From the NCBI GenBank assembly GCA_029582165.1, contig CM055873.1, positions 52,282,581 to 52,346,580 on the forward strand: a stretch of 64,000 bases of DNA, given 5' to 3'. Positions 58,981 to 64,000 of this stretch are shown piece by piece; position 1 is the stretch's first letter; each line of letters begins with the position of its first letter. This stretch comes from Portulaca oleracea (Eukaryota > Streptophyta > Magnoliopsida > Caryophyllales > Portulacaceae). The notes under the pieces were generated by a model. It saw only the letters and a program-made list of their open reading frames with translations. It was not told where the DNA came from and did not search any database. Made by a program: the position numbers and the translations under genes.

Positions 58981-59677
58981 TTGGTTTTTATTAATGAATT
59001 TTCTTTATTTTATAAAAATTTAAAAATTATACCAACCTATAAACATAATAATTGTCATCGTAATTATATCATTGAAATTTCATCATAGGTGCCTATCGAT
59101 AATTTCCCAATGAATTAGTTGGTTGGCCAACAAATAGAAGGAAGGTGATCATGTATGGTCATTTACCCTACATTAAAACATAACAAGTCAAAATTGGTGT
59201 ATTTCGGATCATAAATCAAGCATTTAGACTTTGATTTAAGTTTTTCGTGCTATTGTGTGCTGTTGTTGTAGTTCATGTTCTTATGGTATTTTTAGTAGGG
59301 GTGTGTTATTTTTCTATGTCTCTTTTGTGAGATCAATCTGAGTTGTAAACTCTTTTGTGTGCTCTGTCACACCTTTAATAATAAGGCTTTTGGCCGCTAA
59401 TTATAAAAAAAAAGTTCAAGAAATAGAGGTTCAGTTTAATGATCGAAACTTTATTTTTATAAAAATTTAAAAAATTAAAAAAAGTTAAAAGCTAAGTAAT
59501 GGATGAAAAGAAGTTGGATTAAGGAGTATAGTTAAGTTAAATATTATATCTATAATTTAGATAGTTGATTTTTTTTTCAATTTAGATCGTAATGGATTAA
59601 ATGCTTCATTAAACTTTATCGTGTTTTTTTTTTCTCTGTAAAATAGTAGATATTGAACAATTTCTAAATCCTAGATC

Positions 59678-59973
59678 AATTGGAATATATTAGTATTACC
59701 CTGTAAATTTTTACAACTTTGGACGGAATTTCGGAGTATTGCTCTTTAAATTCATTGTTAAATATGTACTCCTAACAAGTCAACACGTAATGGTTACCAT
59801 TTCAACTCCATCAACTTCAAATTCCTCCCAATAATCCAACATTCAGAAAGAGGAAACAAAACAAATTAAAATCCACCATGATAAACTTATCTTTGATTTC
59901 TCCCCAACAATATTTACAAAAACAATTAAACTCTAATTCAATCTAATCAATGAAATTAATTAGCACAAATTAA
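59678..59973. other. Spacer between the NLR cluster and the ATL pair
   Basis: Homology to the C block ends near 59677. AT-rich, no coding frame or recognised repeat. Confidence 0.5.
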
Positions 59974-60261
59974 GACCCTGTTCTTTTTACACGGCGCGGT
60001 ACCAGAATTCACCATATCACTTAATATTCTTTCACGCTTTACTATACCATACCACACCTAACCACAATCATTACCAATATATATCTTCACTTTTCTTTTC
60101 ACTTTTCTCCTCTACATTTCACACTATCTTTCCTCACCCACCACGTTAAATCACACTTTCCATAAATTTGACTATATCATTTCACACATTACCGCAATTT
60201 CCACAATTTCACCATATCGCACAATTTCTGCACCATACCAACCGCATAAAAGAACGGCGTC
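59974..60261. mobile_element. Tourist-like (PIF/Harbinger) MITE
   Basis: Ends GACCCTGTTCTTTT and AAAAGAACGGCGTC are inverted repeats, with TTAA on both sides (59970-59973, 60262-60265), fitting a TTA/TAA target duplication. The interior is rich in CACCATATC/ACCATACC words and is non-coding. 288 bp. Confidence 0.75.
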
Positions 60262-60312
60262 TTAATCAAGAATAGCAAACTATAACTAATTATTAATTAG
60301 AATGCTACAAAA

Positions 60313-60690
60313 TCAATATATAGGAGGAGGGACTCTACAAATGGGGCAAGTCCCATTAGATTGAAGCCATTGATCAACACATTCAGAATGAAACCTATGC
60401 AAACAATGTGGCAAAATCTTCATCTTTTCATTTGCTTCATATTATGACAAGCAAATGGAGCAAATCTTGTCATCCTGCTTAATCAACCTCCCACTCTCCC
60501 CTATCACTATGCTCGGGATCGCCTCGATCGTCCTCCGGTCAAGGCCGCCGGAGGCGGCAGCTGTGGCGGCAGTCACGGTGGTGGTGACGTGGGTTTGACG
60601 TTGAATCCTTCTTTGCATGCGGCAGCGACAGGCGTACCATGCCAAGAACAAGAACGTGAATATTGCTGCGATGATTAGATGGATGAACAT
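60313..60690 (-). pseudogene. RING-H2 (ATL-type) E3 ligase with premature stop
   Basis: Start ATG at 60690. An N-terminal hydrophobic segment (about residues 3-19, LIIAAIFTFLFLAW) is a likely membrane anchor, followed by basic residues and the GLD motif (GLDRRTIEAIPS) that marks the ATL family. The RING-H2 begins CSICLS, then TAA at 60442-60444 interrupts where the paralogue at 63103 has Glu. Beyond the stop the frame continues [18 protein letters not shown] and CPICRVPPP to a TGA at 60313-60315, completing a C-x2-C, C-x-H-x2-H-x2-C, C-x2-C set. A truncated product would have an anchor but no working RING. Full length would be 125 residues. A single G-to-T change explains the stop. ATL proteins transfer ubiquitin at membranes, many in defence responses. 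Confidence 0.85.
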
Positions 60691-61262
60691 CTTCTTTTCT
60701 TTTTTTTTTTTATGGATGATTTTGTGAAAATTATAAAGTGATTCTTTTGGGGGGTTTTGTTGGGAGGAAGAATTTGGAAAAAGTGAATGAAGGTTGCATT
60801 GGAGAGGAGAGTTTTTGTGTGTTTGTATGTCATGGTGATGATGATGGAGGAATAGGGTGATTGTTGACCATGGAAGGAAGACTTGGTTTAGTTGTGGAAT
60901 TTCATTTTTAATTTAATATAATTATTGAAAGGGAATATAAATGGGGTTGTATTATTGTGAGAATGTGGTACAACTTACAAGAGTAGGGGCAAAGATTAAG
61001 TTTGATGTAGAAAAATCAAGCATTACGTGTGTTGCATTGTTCTAATTTATTTAATTTTTTTTCATGAATTAAAATAAAACGATTTAATCAATAGAACGTC
61101 AAATGCTATGTATAAGGAAAATCATGGCTGAACAATTGTAAATTGTAATTCTACATATAACATGCATATGAAGTTCACCTTTTGAATAACTAGTATTAAT
61201 CTCATTGATGTTCATTTGCATCATGTTTTTATGACTTTGCATCTTTATCATTGATAAAAATC
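60691..61262. other. Upstream region of the ATL pseudogene
   Basis: Contains a T-run (60703-60712, an A-run in the leader on the gene's strand) and probable promoter of the minus-strand gene. No other coding frame recognised. Confidence 0.4.
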
Positions 61263-61518
61263 TCATAATCTGTATTATAATGATTTGAAAGTCAACCTTC
61301 ATCTAATTCCAATATATTAGACCACACACACCAGTTAAACTAAACTCTAGAAAGAGACTAAACACCTTAAATGAGGGTAATTTAATTGGTTCATAATCTG
61401 TATTATAATGATTTGAAAGTCAACCTTCATCTAATTCCAATATATTAGACCACACACACCAGTTAAACTAAACTCTAGAAAGAGACTAAACACCTTAAAT
61501 GAGGGTAATTTAATTGGT
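61263..61518 (+). repeat. Perfect 128-bp tandem duplication
   Basis: 61263-61390 and 61391-61518 appear identical base for base, starting TCATAATCTG and ending TTTAATTGGT. Non-coding. Not similar to the NLR blocks. Confidence 0.93.
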
Positions 61519-62168
61519 TCGTAATAAATTATTGATATAAACAATACTCTTACAAAATTAGTTGTAAATGTTATTATACTTAAGTTCAAATGTTCATTCA
61601 TGTCTTTTTTATTTGTTCAGTTTCATATTAACGGTAGCTTAATCAATGTTAATTATATGGTATCAATGTCTTCATTTGACTAACAATTTTTTGAAGCACT
61701 TTTATAAGAAAAAATACATCATACTTTTATAATAATATTTTTCATTTCTAAAAAAAAAAATTCGTTAGAAACCTAATGATAGTATTTTCTCATAATAGAA
61801 CATTACCTATGTTGAAAAATTAATAGTTAAAATTTGTAATATTTGACTTATGTATGTAACACTAATGCTATACAATAAGCATAATTTTTATGTCAAAACA
61901 AGGCATGCAATTAAGAAATGTTTTATGGTGCACGTATTCATTTATTTTATCTTCCTTTTATTCCAAATACCAACATTAAGAAGTTTCCCTTTCCTAATTT
62001 TCCTGGATTCAACTCAACCACTCATGTCATACTCAGATGGAAAAGCAAAACGGTAAATGCAAGCAGATATTTCTCCACAATTCCCAAATACTACCAAAAA
62101 AAAATTCCCTTTCCCTAAAAAAAATAATAATAATAAGTGTTAGGTATTTCAAACCTCAGTATCTCGCT
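61519..62168. other. AT-rich spacer
   Basis: No gene or repeat family recognised. Short open frames near 61850-62118 have no conserved motifs. An (AAT) run lies near 62123-62136. Confidence 0.5.
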
Positions 62169-62467
62169 TAGGGCTGTCAAAAAATTGTCCGACCCGAAAA
62201 TCTGGTTCAGTCCGACCCGGAAAAAACGGGTTTGATCATAGAATTTCCCGTCCGAATTTTTACATTGACCGATTTGACCGAAAATTCGAACACAATATTT
62301 TCCAATTTTCTATTGTCCGAACCCTGTTTAGACCCGAATTCATGCTTGTTCGATTTGTCCGACCGGGAAAATGTTCCAAAAAACTAGGTATTGGACATCA
62401 AATTTTCGTCCGATATCCGATTCATCCGGACCCGGATTGACCCGGACCCAAATTTTTGACGACACTA
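62169..62467. mobile_element. hAT-like MITE, 299 bp
   Basis: Left end TAGGGCTGTCAAAAAATTG and right end AAATTTTTGACGACACTA are imperfect inverted repeats of the TAGGG..TG type. Flanks ATCTCGCT (62161-62168) and ATCTCACT (62468-62475) are an 8-bp target duplication with one mismatch. The interior consists of GACCCG/CGGACC/TTCGGGT-like words, a known style of non-autonomous hAT elements in plants. Confidence 0.8.
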
Positions 62468-63102
62468 ATCTCACTACACTCACCGAAACACATGCATGCA
62501 AAGGACGTACAATTTTACAGTTGGTATGAAAAGTTGCGGTGTTATTAGGTAATTTTGAAAAAGGCACATCTTAGATGATCTTAGTATAAAATTATGTATT
62601 TACACATTATATTGTAAAAAAAAAATATATGATTGACTTCTATAACTATAATACGACATATAAATTGTATAAATGTTGTTTTTATCCATGACTTTCAAGT
62701 CTAAAAAAAAATGTCTAAAATTTGCCTAATAAATAGGGTTCATTCGATTAAATTGTCATTTATAATTGTTGGCACAGCCAACGTATTTTGAGCTTTTTCT
62801 AATTGATAATTAATAATACTTATCCAAAAGTTAGTGTCAAAATCATAATTTTAAGTATTACTCGTAATGTTTAATGTTACGTAAAGCGAGACATAAAATT
62901 TCTCCCGAGACATGTCTCAACACTCATTTGGATCATATATCTATCAAACAGACCCACAAATATTTTTTTCGGAGATATATAAATAAAAGAATGGGAGTTT
63001 AGAAAAACAATACAAGAAAAAAAGTTAATAATACATATTGAGTCTACTTAAATAAATTCGAAATTACCTAATATATAATTAATTTATCAAAAGTTTAACG
63101 AT
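62468..63102. other. AT-rich spacer downstream of the intact ATL gene
   Basis: Lies 3' of the minus-strand ATL gene. Probably holds its polyadenylation region just below 63103. No other feature recognised. Confidence 0.45.
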
Positions 63103-63537
63103 CTAAGAGTTATGGTGAGACGGAGTAACCCTGCAAATGGGACAAGTCCCATTAGATTGAAGCCACTTATCAATACAATCAGCATGAAACCTATGCAAAC
63201 AATGTGGCAAAATCTTCATCTTCTCATTAGCTTGATACTCTGACAAACAAATAGGGCAACAACTACTATTCCCCTCCTTTGTCAACATCATCATCTTGTC
63301 ATCCTCTTCTTTGACTGTCACGGTCGGGATTGACTCGATGGTTCCCCGGTCAAGGCCGCCGCCACCCGTGGTGGTCCCGGTGGAGGCGGGCGGTGGCGGT
63401 TGGGCGGCGATCCTGGTGGCCGCGATGTGGAGGAGGTAAGTGTGCCTTTGGTGGGCTCTTCTTATGTAGGAGCAACTTGTGTAACATATGAAGGTGAAAA
63501 ATAGGAAGATTAGTAGAAGGAGAAGATTGAGCAACAT
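63103..63537 (-). CDS. RING-H2 finger protein, ATL-type E3 ubiquitin ligase, 144 aa
   Basis: Single exon. Residues 2-19 ([18 protein letters not shown]) form one predicted membrane segment with a basic stretch after it. A Pro/Gly/Thr-rich linker follows, then the GLD motif ([15 protein letters not shown], about 60-74) and a RING-H2 near the C-terminus: [33 protein letters not shown] and CPICRV, with C-x2-C, C-x-H-x2-H-x2-C, C-x2-C spacing and the Trp typical of E2 contact. Family role: membrane-anchored E3 ligase, many members induced by elicitors. Substrate unknown. It is 2.4 kb from, and the same orientation as, the stop-containing paralogue at 60313-60690, so the two arose by tandem duplication. 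Confidence 0.95.
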   Translation of the reverse strand: MLLNLLLLLIFLFFTFICYTSCSYIRRAHQRHTYLLHIAATRIAAQPPPPASTGTTTGGGGLDRGTIESIPTVTVKEEDDKMMMLTKEGNSSCCPICLSEYQANEKMKILPHCLHRFHADCIDKWLQSNGTCPICRVTPSHHNS

Positions 63538-63740
63538 AGTGGTGATATGGGGTTCTTGAGATCTTGAGTGTTGGTGAGGATATGTAGGGCATCAATTCTT
63601 GTATTTATTTATGAAAATGGACATGAGTCTTGGAGTGAGTATCCTTTTTAACTTACATACTAAAATGAAAAGAATGGATGATTGACTTTTGTAAATATAA
63701 TATCACGTATTAATTGTATAAAATTATATTTTTATCCGTA
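63538..63740 (-). promoter_or_regulatory. Probable upstream region of the intact ATL gene
   Basis: Directly precedes the minus-strand start. Contains AT-rich stretches, but no element that I can assign firmly. Confidence 0.3.
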
Positions 63741-63741
63741 A

Positions 63742-63837
63742 AAGGATAGCCTGGTGCACAAGATATCCCCGCAAGTGGGGATCCGAAGAAGGGTTTCATC
63801 ACAAATGTGTAATGTATGCAAATCTTACCTTACATTT
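63742..63837 (-). mobile_element. Au-SINE 3' fragment
   Basis: On the plus strand, AGCCTGGTGCAC, then CCCCGC..GTGGGGATCCG, GAAGGGTTTCATCAC, TGTAATGTATGCAAATCTTA and CCTTACATTT follow the reverse complement of the 3' half of the Au SINE in the expected order. The tRNA-derived 5' half with the A and B boxes is missing. Confidence 0.75.
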
Positions 63838-64000
63838 ATCCATAATTTTTATCAATTATTTTTAAAATTTACGAAAAAATGTCGAATAGATGAGATTCAT
63901 TCGATTAGAATGTCATTTATAATTATGGACATGGGCAATGCATTTCAAGCTTTTTCATTGATAACTAATAGTATATATATGTCAAACAAATTGGCATCGA
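63838..64000. other. Right-edge AT-rich sequence
   Basis: No feature recognised before the window ends. A phrase here (GAATGTCATTTATAATTAT.GACA) resembles 62745-62770, so a diverged repeat may be shared around the ATL gene. Confidence 0.35.

Larger units (their letters stand above)
52985..59677. other. Block downstream of NLR-E with LRR relics
   Basis: Copy of the C downstream block (28448-34665), slightly longer. It holds the hairpin element (53343-53886), an LRR scrap (55820-56003), relic G (56431-57374), a stretch absent from the C block (57500-58365), and the RNase H relic (58500-58980). No intact gene seen in the remaining AT-rich parts. Confidence 0.72.

Overview
This is a stretch of plant nuclear genome, almost certainly a eudicot. 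Intergenic DNA is AT-rich, the large genes are intronless CC-NB-ARC-LRR immune receptors, and it carries Stowaway-, Tourist- and hAT-type MITEs, an Au-SINE fragment and a Tat-lineage Ty3/gypsy element. The species cannot be fixed by reading. Caryophyllales is only a weak guess from general resemblance of the receptors.

Layout. (1) 1-5624 is the 3' part of a Ty3/gypsy retrotransposon. It has an antisense plant-mobile-domain (PMD) ORF (about 1020-2400, minus strand), a low-complexity 3' untranslated region studded with the word GCGCGGATTT, a purine tract, and a 3' LTR (about 4100-5624) that ends exactly where homology to another NLR upstream region begins. (2) 5625-59677 is a cluster of NLR (CNL, RGA-like) genes. 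It holds five gene-length copies: A (6061-9678, broken), B (15683-19626, one frameshift), C (25559-28447, intact, shortened LRR), D (36084-39722, intact), E (48284-52984, intact, expanded LRR). It also holds LRR-only relics F (31626-32585) and G (56431-57374) and two smaller LRR scraps. A and D are one subtype, B, C and E another. (3) 59678-64000 leaves the cluster and carries two minus-strand RING-H2 (ATL-type) E3 ligase paralogues, one with a premature stop and one intact, plus a Tourist-like MITE, a hAT-like MITE, a perfect 128-bp tandem duplication and an Au-SINE fragment.

The cluster is built from segmental duplications. The intergenic block ending at each B/C/E-type gene occurs three times (9430-15682, 20232-25558, 42873-48283). 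The block downstream of C (28448-34665) recurs downstream of E (52985-59677) and includes the already-dead LRR relics. A degraded non-LTR retrotransposon fragment with an RNase H domain lies in all five blocks, so it predates the duplications. Later events (a Stowaway in block 1, an LTR fragment in blocks 2 and 3, a retroposon-like insert in the C block) date the copies against each other, but some markers conflict, which points to gene conversion or unequal exchange.

Functionally, the intact receptors should be intracellular immune sensors or helpers with variable LRRs. Points of note are an MHD-to-MLD change in D, in-frame LRR expansions of 309 and 372 bp in E, an in-frame LRR collapse in C, an NB-domain patch unique to E, and a Stowaway-derived promoter segment with a W-box-like site shared by B, C and E. 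Copy A and part of the C block show many single-base losses in G or C runs and could partly reflect assembly error. I did not find a clearly new kind of molecular system. The novelty is in the structure and history of this immune-receptor array.
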